DNA from: [Mycobacterium] nativiensis
GTDB lineage: Bacteria > Actinomycetota > Actinomycetes > Mycobacteriales > Mycobacteriaceae
NCBI RefSeq assembly: GCF_020172685.1
Contig: NZ_CP083986.1
Location: 2,197,457-2,261,456 of the forward strand
Length of the DNA: 64,000 nucleotides
Direction of reading: 5' to 3'
The notes beneath the pieces are model-generated. The model was not told the origin of the DNA and ran no database searches. It was given only the letters and a program-made list of their open reading frames with translations. Shown in pieces: positions 9,581 to 22,313 of this stretch; position 1 is the first letter of the stretch, and every line of letters begins with the position of its first letter. Position numbers and translations under genes: made by a program.

Positions 9581-9603
9581 GAGCGGCGGGGATACTGCCA
9601 GAC

Positions 9604-10386
9604 GTGACGTTGACCGACGCAGCGCTGGCCGCCGAACTCGCCGTCGAGGCCGGAAAGCTGTTGCTGGCGGTCCGTGACGAGGTGGGATTCGCCCAGCCGT
9701 GGCACCTCGGCGACGCCGGTGACGGTCGGGCCAACCGCTTGATCCTCGACGCCCTCAAGGACGCACGCCCCGATGACGCGGTGCTCAGCGAGGAGTCGCC
9801 CGACGACCTGGCCCGGCTGCGCGCCGACCGGGTGTGGATCGTCGACCCGCTCGACGGCACCCGCGAGTTCACCACGCCGGGACGCGACGACTGGGCGGTG
9901 CACATCGCGTTGTGGCAGCGGGGCAGCGACGGCACCGGCGCCATCACCGACGCCGCGGTGTCGCTGCCGGCCTACAACAACAGAAGCAACGTGGTGTTTC
10001 GGACCGACACGGTCACCTCGGGTCACTCGCACACCGGCACCCCGAACCCCATCCGGGTTGCGGTCAGCGCCTCCCGGATGCCGGCGGTGGTGCGCCTCAT
10101 CCGCGAGGTGGTGCCGGTCGAACCGGTGCTGATGGGCTCGGCCGGCGCCAAGGCCATGGCCGTGGTGCGCGGAGACGTGGACGCCTACCTGCACGCCGGC
10201 GGCCAGTGGGAGTGGGATTCGGCGGCCCCGGCGGGCGTGGTGCAGGCGGCCGGTCTGCACGCCACCCGCCTCGATGGGTCACCGCTGCGCTACAACCGGC
10301 CGGATCCGTACCTTCCCGACCTGCTGATGTGCCGGCCGGATGTGGCGCCGACACTGCTGGACGCGGTGCGGCGGACACTGCTCTAG
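9604..10386 (+). CDS. cysQ: 3'-phosphoadenosine 5'-phosphate phosphatase (inositol monophosphatase superfamily)
   Basis: A 260-residue Mg-dependent phosphatase. The superfamily motifs are LSEESPDD (Glu63-Glu64), [12 protein letters not shown] (Asp81, Asp84) and a C-terminal [10 protein letters not shown] with the third metal Asp. The M. tuberculosis orthologue Rv2131c dephosphorylates PAP/PAPS and shows FBPase and IMPase activity in vitro, linking it to sulfate assimilation. GTG 9604 gives the expected N-terminus (VTLTDAALA). mshC starts 24 bp downstream, so sulfur recycling and mycothiol synthesis genes are paired. Confidence 0.9.
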   Translation: MTLTDAALAAELAVEAGKLLLAVRDEVGFAQPWHLGDAGDGRANRLILDALKDARPDDAVLSEESPDDLARLRADRVWIVDPLDGTREFTTPGRDDWAVHIALWQRGSDGTGAITDAAVSLPAYNNRSNVVFRTDTVTSGHSHTGTPNPIRVAVSASRMPAVVRLIREVVPVEPVLMGSAGAKAMAVVRGDVDAYLHAGGQWEWDSAAPAGVVQAAGLHATRLDGSPLRYNRPDPYLPDLLMCRPDVAPTLLDAVRRTLL

Positions 10387-10410
10387 GGGGCGGGCCTTAC
10401 AGTCGGGGGC

Positions 10411-11646
10411 ATGCAATCGTGGTCCGCGCCTGCCGTTCCGGCCCTGCCTGGGCGCGGCCCGGCGTTGCGTCTGTACGACACCGCCGACCGGCAGGTGCGC
10501 CCGGTGTCCCCGGGCCCGACCGCCACCATGTACGTCTGCGGCATCACCCCCTATGACGCGACGCACCTGGGCCATGCCGCCACCTACCTGGTGTTCGACC
10601 TGATCTACCGGCTCTGGCTGGATGCGGGTCTTCAGGTGAGCTACGTGCAGAACGTCACCGACGTCGACGACCCGCTGCTGGAACGCGCCGAACGCGACGG
10701 CGTCCAGTGGCAGAGCCTGGCCGCCGACCAGGTCGAGTTGTTCGGCGCCGACATGGCCGCGCTGCGGGTGCTGCCGCCGCAGCACTACGTCGGGGCCACC
10801 GAGGCCATCGCCGAAGTCGTCGAAGTCGTCGAGAAGATGCTGGCCGCCGGAACGGCCTACGTCGTCGACGGCGATCACCGCGACATCTACTACCGTGCGA
10901 ACGCCACCGAGCAGTTCGGCTACGAATCAGGTTTCGACCGCGCCACCATGATCGAACTGTTCGCCGAGCGCGGTGGCGACCCGGACCGGGCCGGAAAAGC
11001 CGATCCGCTCGACGCCCTGCTGTGGCGCGCCGCACGGCCGGGTGAGCCGAGCTGGTCGGCTCCGTTCGGCGAAGGCCGGCCGGGCTGGCACGTCGAGTGC
11101 GCCGCGATCGCGCTGAGCCGCATTGGCTCGGGAATCGACATCCAGGGCGGCGGATCCGACCTGATCTTCCCGCACCACGAGTTCTCCGCTGCGCACGCCG
11201 AATCTCTCACTGGGGAAAGGCGTTTCGCGCGGCACTACGTGCACGCCGGGATGATCGGCTGGGACGGGCACAAGATGTCCAAGTCTCGCGGCAACCTGGT
11301 GCTGGTCTCCAAGCTGCGCGCACAGGGCACCGAGCCGGCCGCGATCCGATTGGGTCTGCTGGCCGGGCACTACCGCAGTGATCGGTTCTGGGACGACGCC
11401 ACCCTGGCGGCGGCCGAGGCGAGGCTGGCCCGCTGGCGGGCCGCGACGACACTGCCCGCCGGCCCGGCTGCCGACGACGTCGTGGCACGGGTGCGCCGCT
11501 ACCTCGCCGATGATCTCGACACCGTCAAAGCCCTTGCCGCCCTGGACGGCTGGGTCACTGACGCACTGGAGTACGGCGGCCACGACGTCGCCGCACCACC
11601 GCTGGTGGCCACCGCGATCGATGCGCTGCTGGGCGTAGCGCTCTAG
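10411..11646 (+). CDS. mshC: Mycothiol ligase (L-cysteine:GlcN-Ins ligase)
   Basis: A 411-residue ATP-dependent ligase that joins cysteine to GlcN-inositol in mycothiol biosynthesis, evolved from cysteinyl-tRNA synthetase. It has the zinc-binding Cys43 and Thr46 in [15 protein letters not shown], the HIGH-like HLGH (52-55), the second zinc region [10 protein letters not shown] with PHHEFSAAH, and KMSKS at 288-292. The length matches MshC and not the longer CysS, which carries a tRNA-binding C-terminus. It is downstream of cysQ on the same strand. Confidence 0.96.
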   Translation: MQSWSAPAVPALPGRGPALRLYDTADRQVRPVSPGPTATMYVCGITPYDATHLGHAATYLVFDLIYRLWLDAGLQVSYVQNVTDVDDPLLERAERDGVQWQSLAADQVELFGADMAALRVLPPQHYVGATEAIAEVVEVVEKMLAAGTAYVVDGDHRDIYYRANATEQFGYESGFDRATMIELFAERGGDPDRAGKADPLDALLWRAARPGEPSWSAPFGEGRPGWHVECAAIALSRIGSGIDIQGGGSDLIFPHHEFSAAHAESLTGERRFARHYVHAGMIGWDGHKMSKSRGNLVLVSKLRAQGTEPAAIRLGLLAGHYRSDRFWDDATLAAAEARLARWRAATTLPAGPAADDVVARVRRYLADDLDTVKALAALDGWVTDALEYGGHDVAAPPLVATAIDALLGVAL

Positions 11647-11675
11647 GCCACTCGCCGCCGGAGTAGTTTGAGCAC

Positions 11676-12548
11676 ATGTCTCCGATTCACTCCCAAGTCA
11701 TTTTCATCACCGGTGGCGCGCACGGTATCGGCGAGCAGCTGGCCCGCCGGCTGCACTCCCAGGGCGCCTCGCTGGTGGTGACAGACCTGGATGAGGCCGC
11801 CCTCGACAAGCTGGCCGGTGATCTCGGTGACCGGGTGCTGACCGCCGTCGCCGACGTGCGGGATCTGGCCGCGATGCAGTCGGTGGTCGCGCAGGCCACG
11901 GAGCGGTTCGGCGGCATCGACACCGTCGTCGCCAACGCCGGCATCGCCAGCTACGGGTCGGTGCTCAATGTCGATCCCGAGACGTTCAAGCGGGTGATCG
12001 ACGTGGACGTGATGGGGGTGTTCAACACCGTGCGCGCCGCGCTGCCGTCGGTCATCGAGCGTCGCGGCTATGTGCTGGTGGTGTCCTCGCTGGCAGCGTT
12101 CAGTCCGCTGGCCGGGATGGCCTCCTACGACGTGGCCAAGGCCGGGGTCGAGCACTTCGCCAGTGCGCTGCGCCAGGAGGTCGCCTACCAGGGCGTTGAG
12201 GTCGGATCGGCGCACATGGCCTGGATCGACACTCCCTTGGTTCGCGATACCAAGGCCGATCTGGGGGCGTTCGGCGAGATGCTGGCCAAGCTGCCGTGGC
12301 CGCTGAACAAGACCACCTCGGTCGACAAATGTGTCGACGCCTTCGTCGCGGGCATCGAGGGCCGCCGTCGCCGCGTCTACTGCCCGCGCTGGGTGGGAGT
12401 GTTCCGCTGGCTCAAGCCGGTGCTGACGTTGAAGGCGGTGGAGGCCCCGTTCATCAAGGGGGCCGCCACCATCGTGCCGCGGATGGACGCCGAGGTCGCC
12501 GCCCTGGGTCGCTCCACCAGCGCCTACAACGAGACCCTCGAGAAGTAG
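11676..12548 (+). CDS. Short-chain dehydrogenase/reductase (Rv2129c-like)
   Basis: A 290-residue classical SDR. The cofactor-binding TGGAHGIGE (12-20) and acidic residue in VVTDLDEAAL suggest NAD(H) preference. NAG appears in VVANAGIASYG, and the catalytic set is Ser in VVSSLAAF with Tyr151-X3-Lys155 (SYDVAKAG). A C-terminal extension after residue about 220 contains basic and hydrophobic stretches (FRWLKPVLTLKAVEAPF), suggesting membrane association. The substrate is unknown. It follows mshC by 29 bp. Confidence 0.9.
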   Translation: MSPIHSQVIFITGGAHGIGEQLARRLHSQGASLVVTDLDEAALDKLAGDLGDRVLTAVADVRDLAAMQSVVAQATERFGGIDTVVANAGIASYGSVLNVDPETFKRVIDVDVMGVFNTVRAALPSVIERRGYVLVVSSLAAFSPLAGMASYDVAKAGVEHFASALRQEVAYQGVEVGSAHMAWIDTPLVRDTKADLGAFGEMLAKLPWPLNKTTSVDKCVDAFVAGIEGRRRRVYCPRWVGVFRWLKPVLTLKAVEAPFIKGAATIVPRMDAEVAALGRSTSAYNETLEK

Positions 12549-12552
12549 CGTC

Positions 12553-13443
12553 TCAGCGCCGACGCCGCCGCAGGTAGCGCTCGAACTCGGCGGCCAGCGC
12601 GTCGCCGTCGATCTTGTTCAACGCGTCGGTCATGTCGACCTCGGCGTCGCCGCGTTCTTCCAGCGAGGCCACGTACTCGGCGATCTCGTCGTCCTCGCTG
12701 GCCATCTCGGTGACCGCCAGCTCCCACTCCTCGGCCTGTGCCGGTAGGTCCCCGAGCGGCACCTCGACGTCCAGCACGTCCTCCACGCGGCGCAGCAGGG
12801 CGACCGTCGCCTTGGGGTTGGGTGGCTGCGACACGTAGTGCGGCACCGCGGCCCAGAACGTCACCGCGGGAATGCCGGCGGCCACGCAGGCGTCCTGGAA
12901 CACCCCGGTGATGCCGGTGGGGCCCTCATAGCGGGTCTCGGTCAGGCCGAAGCGGGTGGCCGATTCCGCGGAGTAGGCCGCACCCGACACCGGCACCGGG
13001 CGGGTGTGTGGGGTGTCGGCCAGCAGCGCCCCCAGGATCACCACGGTGTCGACGTCGAGGTGCTCGAGAATCGCCAGCAGCTCGGCGCAGAACGTGCGCC
13101 AGCGCATGTTCGGCTCCACGCCGTGCATCAGCACGATGTCGCGGTCGCTGCCCGGCGGCCGGCAGTGCGAGATGCGCATCGACGGCCACACCAGTTCGCG
13201 GGTGACACCGTCGAGTTGACGGATCACCGGGCGATTCACCTGGTAGTCGTAATAATTTTCGTCGTCGATGTCGACGATCAGCTGGGACTCCCAGATGCTG
13301 TTGAGATGGGCCACCGCGTCACTGGCCGCGTCACCGGCGTCGTTCCAGCCCTCGAACGCGGCCACCACGATGGTGTCGTTCAGTTCGGGCAGCGCAGGGC
13401 CGTCATCCGGTCGGGTCACACCGCCAGGGTAAGGCCTGCGCAT
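12553..13443 (-). CDS. PAC2 family protein (Rv2125-like)
   Basis: A 296-residue protein of the PAC2/proteasome-assembly-chaperone-like family. It begins with [16 protein letters not shown] near residue 30, contains [20 protein letters not shown] and ends in an Arg-rich tail. Actinobacterial members (Rv2125 has a crystal structure) form trimers; their role is not established despite the family name. A GTG at about residue 9 is an alternative start. It is convergent with the SDR gene (4 bp apart) and divergent from metH. Confidence 0.85.
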   Translation of the reverse strand: MRRPYPGGVTRPDDGPALPELNDTIVVAAFEGWNDAGDAASDAVAHLNSIWESQLIVDIDDENYYDYQVNRPVIRQLDGVTRELVWPSMRISHCRPPGSDRDIVLMHGVEPNMRWRTFCAELLAILEHLDVDTVVILGALLADTPHTRPVPVSGAAYSAESATRFGLTETRYEGPTGITGVFQDACVAAGIPAVTFWAAVPHYVSQPPNPKATVALLRRVEDVLDVEVPLGDLPAQAEEWELAVTEMASEDDEIAEYVASLEERGDAEVDMTDALNKIDGDALAAEFERYLRRRRR

Positions 13444-13518
13444 TGATCACGGGTCTCACCGGACCGGCGGAGTCGGCTTGCTCGTTGAGGCCGTTCGTTT
13501 CGACGCCGGGTGGCGAAG

Positions 13519-13524
13519 TAGACT
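13519..13524 (+). promoter_or_regulatory. Candidate -10 element of the metH promoter
   Basis: TAGACT at 13519-13524 would place transcription start near 13530, exactly at the 5' edge of the SAH riboswitch. A weak -35 (TTCGTT, 13494-13499) lies 19 bp upstream. This is an inference from position; no consensus -35 is present. Confidence 0.4.
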
Positions 13525-13530
13525 TTGTCA

Positions 13531-13619
13531 CCGTCGAGAGGCGTTGCAACGGTTCTGCCGGTTCTGCTGGTGGCCGCCACGCTCGACAGAGTTAAGGACG
13601 CCTTCCGCCACGGAAGGAG
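13531..13619 (+). promoter_or_regulatory. S-adenosylhomocysteine (SAH) riboswitch with RBS-sequestering expression platform
   Basis: The elements of the SAH riboswitch occur in the right order. The pseudoknot strand GTCGAG (13533-13538) can pair with CTCGAC (13582-13587). Stem P1 is AGGCGT (13539-13544) with ACGCCT (13598-13603). The conserved loop sequence TGCAACGG follows P1, and CCGCCACG precedes the second pseudoknot strand. Downstream, CCTTCC (13601-13606) can pair with GGAAGG (13612-13617), the metH ribosome-binding site. This hairpin shares bases with P1, so SAH binding should free the RBS. SAH riboswitches are known to precede metH, ahcY and metF. Confidence 0.85.
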
Positions 13620-13624
13620 CCCGC

Positions 13625-17350
<3,726 letters not shown>

Positions 17351-17365
17351 GTCCTGCTGGGCAGT

Positions 17366-18046
17366 TTGCGCGCGGTGCTGTGGGATATGGACGGCACCCT
17401 GGTCGACTCCGAGAAGCTGTGGGATCTCGCGATGTACGCCCTCTATGACCGCCTCGGCGGGGTGCTGACACCGGAGGTCCGCGCGGCGACGGTCGGTGGC
17501 TGCGCGGAGGACACCATGCGCATCGTGTACGACGATCTGGGCCTGGCACCCGATCCGGCGGCGATGGCGGAGTCGGCGCGCTGGATGCACGACTACACCG
17601 GCCGGCTGTTCGATGCCGGACTGCCCTGGTGCGCCGGCGCCCGCGAGTTGCTCGACGCCTTGGCCGGCGCCTCGGTGCCGATGGCCCTGGTGACCAACAC
17701 CCCGCGGGAGCTGGCCGAGCGGGCACTGAACACCATCGGGCGGCACTATTTCTCGGCCGTGGTCTGCGGGGACGAGGTGCCCGCGGGCAAGCCGGCGCCG
17801 GATCCCTACCTGCGGGCGGCCGAGCTGCTGGAGCTGGATCCGCGCTGGTGCCTGGCGGTGGAGGACTCGCCGACCGGAGCCGCAGCGGCCGACGCGGCCG
17901 GTTGCGCGGTACTGGTGGCGCCGAACGCGGTGCCGGTGCCGGGCGGGCCGCGTCGTCGTCAGGTGGATTCGCTGGCCGGGCTCGGGGTGGCCGATCTCCA
18001 CGCCATCCATGCCGAGCTGGTCGAACCGGTTGAACACCGGGCATGA
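17366..18046 (+). CDS. HAD family hydrolase (beta-phosphoglucomutase/phosphatase-like)
   Basis: About 226 residues, with HAD motifs [10 protein letters not shown] (nucleophile Asp and acid Asp), VTNTPRELA (motif II), GKPAPDPYL (motif III Lys) and [15 protein letters not shown] (motif IV). The inserted helical cap after motif I is the C1 type. The start is uncertain: TTG 17366 is used because no ATG precedes motif I; GTG 17375 is an alternative. It begins 15 bp after metH and its stop overlaps the hisE start by 4 bp, so it is translationally coupled to histidine genes. The substrate is unknown. Confidence 0.8.
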   Translation: MRAVLWDMDGTLVDSEKLWDLAMYALYDRLGGVLTPEVRAATVGGCAEDTMRIVYDDLGLAPDPAAMAESARWMHDYTGRLFDAGLPWCAGARELLDALAGASVPMALVTNTPRELAERALNTIGRHYFSAVVCGDEVPAGKPAPDPYLRAAELLELDPRWCLAVEDSPTGAAAADAAGCAVLVAPNAVPVPGGPRRRQVDSLAGLGVADLHAIHAELVEPVEHRA

Positions 18047-18324
18047 AACAATCGCTGCTCGTGAAGACCTTCGAGGAGCTGTTCGCCGAGCTCGGTGAGC
18101 GTGCCGCCGCCCGGCCGTCCGGCAGTGCCACCGTGGCGGCGCTGGACGCCGGTGTGCACACCATCGGCAAGAAGATCCTGGAAGAAGCCGGCGAGGTGTG
18201 GCTGGCCGCCGAACACGAGCCCGATGACGCGCTGGCCGAGGAGATCAGCCAGCTGCTGTATTGGACCCAGGTGCTGATGATCTCGCGCGGGCTCACGTTG
18301 TCCGACGTGTACCGGAAGTTGTGA
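18043..18324 (+). CDS. hisE: Phosphoribosyl-ATP pyrophosphatase
   Basis: A 93-residue enzyme of the second step of histidine biosynthesis (PRATP to PRAMP). It contains the all-alpha NTP-pyrophosphohydrolase pattern: [13 protein letters not shown], then [18 protein letters not shown] with the metal-binding EExxE-like acidic residues, and [12 protein letters not shown]. The length equals the actinobacterial stand-alone form. ATG overlaps the HAD gene stop (ATGA), and hisG starts 2 bp after its TGA. Confidence 0.95.
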   Translation: MKQSLLVKTFEELFAELGERAAARPSGSATVAALDAGVHTIGKKILEEAGEVWLAAEHEPDDALAEEISQLLYWTQVLMISRGLTLSDVYRKL

Positions 18325-18326
18325 AC

Positions 18327-19187
18327 ATGTTGCGTGTCGCGGTCCCCAACAAGGGGGCGCTGAGTGAATCCGCTGCGGCGATGCTGGCGGAGGCCGGCTA
18401 CCGTAGCCGCACCGATGCCAAGGATCTGACCGTCATCGACCCGGCCAACAAGGTCGAGTTCTTCTTCCTGCGGCCCAAGGACATCGCGATCTACGTCGGG
18501 TCGGGGGAGCTGGATCTGGGAGTCACCGGCCGGGACCTGGCCCTGGAATCCACCGCGCCGGTACGCGAACGGCTGGCGCTCGGCTTCGGGTCCTCGCGGT
18601 TCCGGTACGCGGCTCCGGCCGGACGTGACTGGACGGTGGCGGATCTGGCCGGCAGGCGGATTGCCACCGCCTATCCGAACCTCGTTCGTAAAGACTTGGC
18701 GGCCAAGGGAATCGAGGCGACCGTTATCCGGCTGGACGGAGCGGTGGAGATCTCGGTGCAGCTCGGGGTGGCCGATGCGATCGCCGACGTCGTCGGATCC
18801 GGACGCACCCTGCGCCAGCATGACTTGGTGGCTTTCGGTGAGACCCTGTGTGATTCAGAGGCGGTGCTCATCGAGGCGGCCGAGCCGAACGGCCGAAGCG
18901 AGCAGACCGCCGCGGCCCGCGACCAGTTGGCCGGCCGGGTGCGCGGCGTGGTCTTCGGTCAGCAGTACTTGATGCTGGACTACAACTGTCCGCGCGCTGT
19001 GCTCGACCAGGCTGCGGCGATCACCCCCGGCCTGGAGTCGCCGACCATCGCCCCGCTCGCTGAGCCGGACTGGGTGGCGGTGCGGGCGCTGGTGCCGCGC
19101 CGCGAGGTCAACGCGATCATGGACGCCCTGGCGGCCATCGGGGCCAAGGCGATTCTGGCGTCCGACATCCGATTCTGCCGATTCTGA
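18327..19187 (+). CDS. hisG: ATP phosphoribosyltransferase, long form
   Basis: A 286-residue long-form HisG, first and committed enzyme of histidine synthesis, with a C-terminal ACT-like regulatory domain for histidine feedback. The N-terminus [16 protein letters not shown], the PRPP loop region ([17 protein letters not shown]) and the C-terminal [21 protein letters not shown] are typical. ATG 18327 follows the hisE stop by 2 bp, matching the Rv2122c-Rv2121c operon. Confidence 0.95.
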   Translation: MLRVAVPNKGALSESAAAMLAEAGYRSRTDAKDLTVIDPANKVEFFFLRPKDIAIYVGSGELDLGVTGRDLALESTAPVRERLALGFGSSRFRYAAPAGRDWTVADLAGRRIATAYPNLVRKDLAAKGIEATVIRLDGAVEISVQLGVADAIADVVGSGRTLRQHDLVAFGETLCDSEAVLIEAAEPNGRSEQTAAARDQLAGRVRGVVFGQQYLMLDYNCPRAVLDQAAAITPGLESPTIAPLAEPDWVAVRALVPRREVNAIMDALAAIGAKAILASDIRFCRF

Positions 19188-19242
19188 CCAACGTCGACGT
19201 GTTAGCGTCCGGGAGACCCTAGGCGGCTCGAGGAGGCTCTAA

Positions 19243-19725
19243 GTGACGCATTTCATCGTGCTGGTACTCGCGCTGTTGATCGGTGCGGTTGCCGGACTGC
19301 GTGCTCTGACTGCGCCGGCCGTGATGGCCTGGGCGGCCGCACTGCACTGGATCAACCTCGACGGCACCTGGGTTCACTGGCTGAGCCACCCGGCGACGGT
19401 CACGGTCCTGACGGTGCTGGCGGTCGGCGAACTCATCACCGACCTGCTGCCCGGCACCCCGCAGCGCACCGTCGCCGTGCAGTTCATCGCGCGGATCGTG
19501 TTGGGCGCCTTCGCCGGAGCAGTGCTGGGCACGGCCTGGAACTACACCTGGACAGCGCTCGGTGCGGCGATGATCGGAGCGGTGGTCGGCGCCCTGGTCG
19601 GCCTCGGGCTGCGGCAGCGTCTGGTCGCCGCCACCGGCGGCCACGACCTGCCGATCGCACTGCTGGAGGACAGCGTCGCCGTGCTGGGCGGCTTTGCCAT
19701 CGCCGCGTACACCTCGGTTCTGTAG
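19243..19725 (+). CDS. DUF4126 domain-containing membrane protein (Rv2120c-like)
   Basis: A 160-residue protein with about four hydrophobic segments (IVLVLALLIGAVAGLRALTA at the N-terminus, a Gly/Ala-rich pair in the middle, and a C-terminal segment). The GTG start at 19243 is preceded by GAGGAGGCTC. DUF4126 proteins are inner-membrane proteins of unknown function. Position after hisG matches M. tuberculosis, and it may be the last gene of the hisEG transcript. It converges with the thioesterase gene. Confidence 0.85.
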   Translation: MTHFIVLVLALLIGAVAGLRALTAPAVMAWAAALHWINLDGTWVHWLSHPATVTVLTVLAVGELITDLLPGTPQRTVAVQFIARIVLGAFAGAVLGTAWNYTWTALGAAMIGAVVGALVGLGLRQRLVAATGGHDLPIALLEDSVAVLGGFAIAAYTSVL

Positions 19726-19736
19726 AACCCAGCGCG

Positions 19737-20525
19737 CTAACGCCGCTGCACCAGCAGCGACTGCGCCGATGTTCCGATAAACCCGGTGCGGTCGAACAGT
19801 TCGGCGGTGGTGGCGCCCACCCCATCCGGCCCGATCGACGCCCGGGCCCGCAGGCCGAAGTCCGCGCCGGTCGGTAGCCGGTGCAGGTGTACGACGGTGT
19901 CGGTGTTCATGAAGATGCACTCGTCCACATCCAAGGCGGCGCCAATACCGTTCGCCGAGTCCACCACCATCGCCAGTCGCTGCAGGGCGGTGGTCGGTTC
20001 GGAGTCGACCAAGTGCACCTGCGGACTCAGCCAGGCCACCGCGGCGCCGTCGGCCGAGTCCGGCTGGCCACGCCACGCCACGGATCGGGCGTAGCCGGTG
20101 CTGTGGGCGAACCAGACCGGCGGCGGCTGCGCGGGACCCTCGATCAGCGGTGGGTGCCGGTCGGTGGCCACCGCGCCGGTGTCATCGGTGGCCAGCGCCC
20201 AGGCGCTCAGCCGGGCCACCGGCCGATCGTCGTCGTGTGCCCGCATCTCGGCCTCCAGCAGGCGGATCCGCCGGCCGGGACGCTGCACCCATGCCCGTAC
20301 CCGCACCGGAGCCACCGGGATCGCGCCCAGGATGTCCAGGCTCAACCGGGCGATCCGTTGGCCTGAGCCGGCGATCAGCCCTTCGATCTCGCGGGTGAGT
20401 AACGCCAGCGGGGGTGAGCCGTGCTGCAGGTCGGGCCCCCAGACGCTGCCGGTGAGCCTGCTGGACTCGTACACCGGGTCTTCCGCGTCGGTGCCGTCGA
20501 CCCGACGGTAGTAGCTGTCGGTCAT
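19737..20525 (-). CDS. Acyl-CoA thioesterase family protein (TesB-like double hotdog)
   Basis: A 262-residue protein resembling mycobacterial TesB-like thioesterases: N-terminal hotdog half (SSRLTGSVWGPDLQHGSPPLALLTREIE), internal linker, and C-terminal half ending in FDRTGFIGTSAQSLLVQRR, a typical thioesterase terminus. The start MTDSYYRR at 20525 overlaps the stop of the RecB-like nuclease gene by 4 bp, indicating translational coupling. It probably hydrolyses acyl-CoAs in the cytosol; chain-length preference is not visible. Confidence 0.8.
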   Translation of the reverse strand: MTDSYYRRVDGTDAEDPVYESSRLTGSVWGPDLQHGSPPLALLTREIEGLIAGSGQRIARLSLDILGAIPVAPVRVRAWVQRPGRRIRLLEAEMRAHDDDRPVARLSAWALATDDTGAVATDRHPPLIEGPAQPPPVWFAHSTGYARSVAWRGQPDSADGAAVAWLSPQVHLVDSEPTTALQRLAMVVDSANGIGAALDVDECIFMNTDTVVHLHRLPTGADFGLRARASIGPDGVGATTAELFDRTGFIGTSAQSLLVQRR

Positions 20526-21334
20526 GCCGCGCTGTCCGTCGGCCAGCCAGGGTAGGGCGGTGGGGTGCCGCCGAACGCCGGACACAGCGCGCGATGGGCG
20601 CACCATTTGCACAGGTGTGACGGATTGGGCCGGAAATCGCCTGTGGCGCCCGAAGTTCGGATGGCCTGCCAGATGGCGATCAGCGTCTTCTCGAAGCGCA
20701 GCAGCTCCGCGTGGTCGGGGGAGTAGTCCAGCAGCTGGCCGTCGGCCAGATAGATCAACCGCAGCCGTGCGGGCAACACTTCGCGCGATCGCAGCAGTGC
20801 CACCGCGTAGAACTTCATCTGGAACAGGGCCTTGGCCTCGGCGGCGCCCGAGCGTCGACCGGTCGCCGACGGTGCCCTGCCGGTCTTGTAGTCGACCACC
20901 CGCAGCTCCCCGGTCGGGGCGACGTCGATCCGGTCGACGAAGCCTCGCAGCAGCGTGCCGTCTGCCAACTCGACCTCGACACGTTGCTCGCAGCTCTGCG
21001 GATCGAACCGGCGCGGATCCTCCAGCCGGTAGTAACCCGTCAGCAGCTTTCGGGCCTCGGCCAGCAGTTCCTCGGCGTCCAGCCCGGCGTCCAAGCCGGG
21101 GTCGGCGGTGAGCAGGTGCTCCCAGGACGAGGCGACCAGCCCCGGGGCGGTATCGGGCCCGCGCTGCGGCGCCGGCAGTGCGTAGAGCCGCTCCAGCGCG
21201 CCGTGCACCAGCGAACCGCGCAGCTGGGCCGCCGAGGGGGCTTCGGGCAGCCGATCGATCGCCCGGAAGCGGTACAGCAGGGGGCACTGCTTGAAGTCGC
21301 CGGCCCGCGACGGGGACAACGCAGGCCTGCTCAT
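20522..21334 (-). CDS. RecB family exonuclease-like protein (PD-(D/E)XK; Rv2119-like)
   Basis: A 270-residue single-domain RecB/Cas4-like nuclease. Nuclease motifs: LSPSRAGDFKQCPLLYRFR with an Fe-S cysteine, GSLVHGALERLY (His), RGFVDRIDV (catalytic Asp) and VVDYKTGR (Glu/Asp-X-Lys core). The C-terminal cluster CKWCAHRALCPAF completes a four-cysteine iron-sulfur site. Start MSRPALSPS at 21334 follows a TAGGG; an in-frame ATG at 21355 would add seven residues. A role in DNA processing is likely but unproven. Coupled to the downstream thioesterase gene. Confidence 0.85.
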   Translation of the reverse strand: MSRPALSPSRAGDFKQCPLLYRFRAIDRLPEAPSAAQLRGSLVHGALERLYALPAPQRGPDTAPGLVASSWEHLLTADPGLDAGLDAEELLAEARKLLTGYYRLEDPRRFDPQSCEQRVEVELADGTLLRGFVDRIDVAPTGELRVVDYKTGRAPSATGRRSGAAEAKALFQMKFYAVALLRSREVLPARLRLIYLADGQLLDYSPDHAELLRFEKTLIAIWQAIRTSGATGDFRPNPSHLCKWCAHRALCPAFGGTPPPYPGWPTDSAA

Positions 21335-21376
21335 AGTGGGCAACCCTACGGCCATGCGCCGACAACCGGCTCCTAA

Positions 21377-22234
<858 letters not shown>

Positions 22235-22285
22235 GCGGGAGGGGATTTTGGTCCCCTGGACATTTAGTGCGATTCAGCGCTCCGT

Positions 22286-22302
22286 ATAAGCAAACTTATG
22301 CT
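22286..22302 (+). promoter_or_regulatory. Dyad and -10-like element upstream of the PGRS gene
   Basis: ATAAG-CAAA-CTTAT (22286-22299) forms a 5-bp inverted repeat overlapping a -10-like TATGCT (22297-22302), 11 bp before the ATG at 22314. The tract is AT-rich compared with the surroundings, as expected for a promoter. Whether the dyad is an operator is unknown. Confidence 0.4.
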
Positions 22303-22313
22303 AGCTTCGCGCC

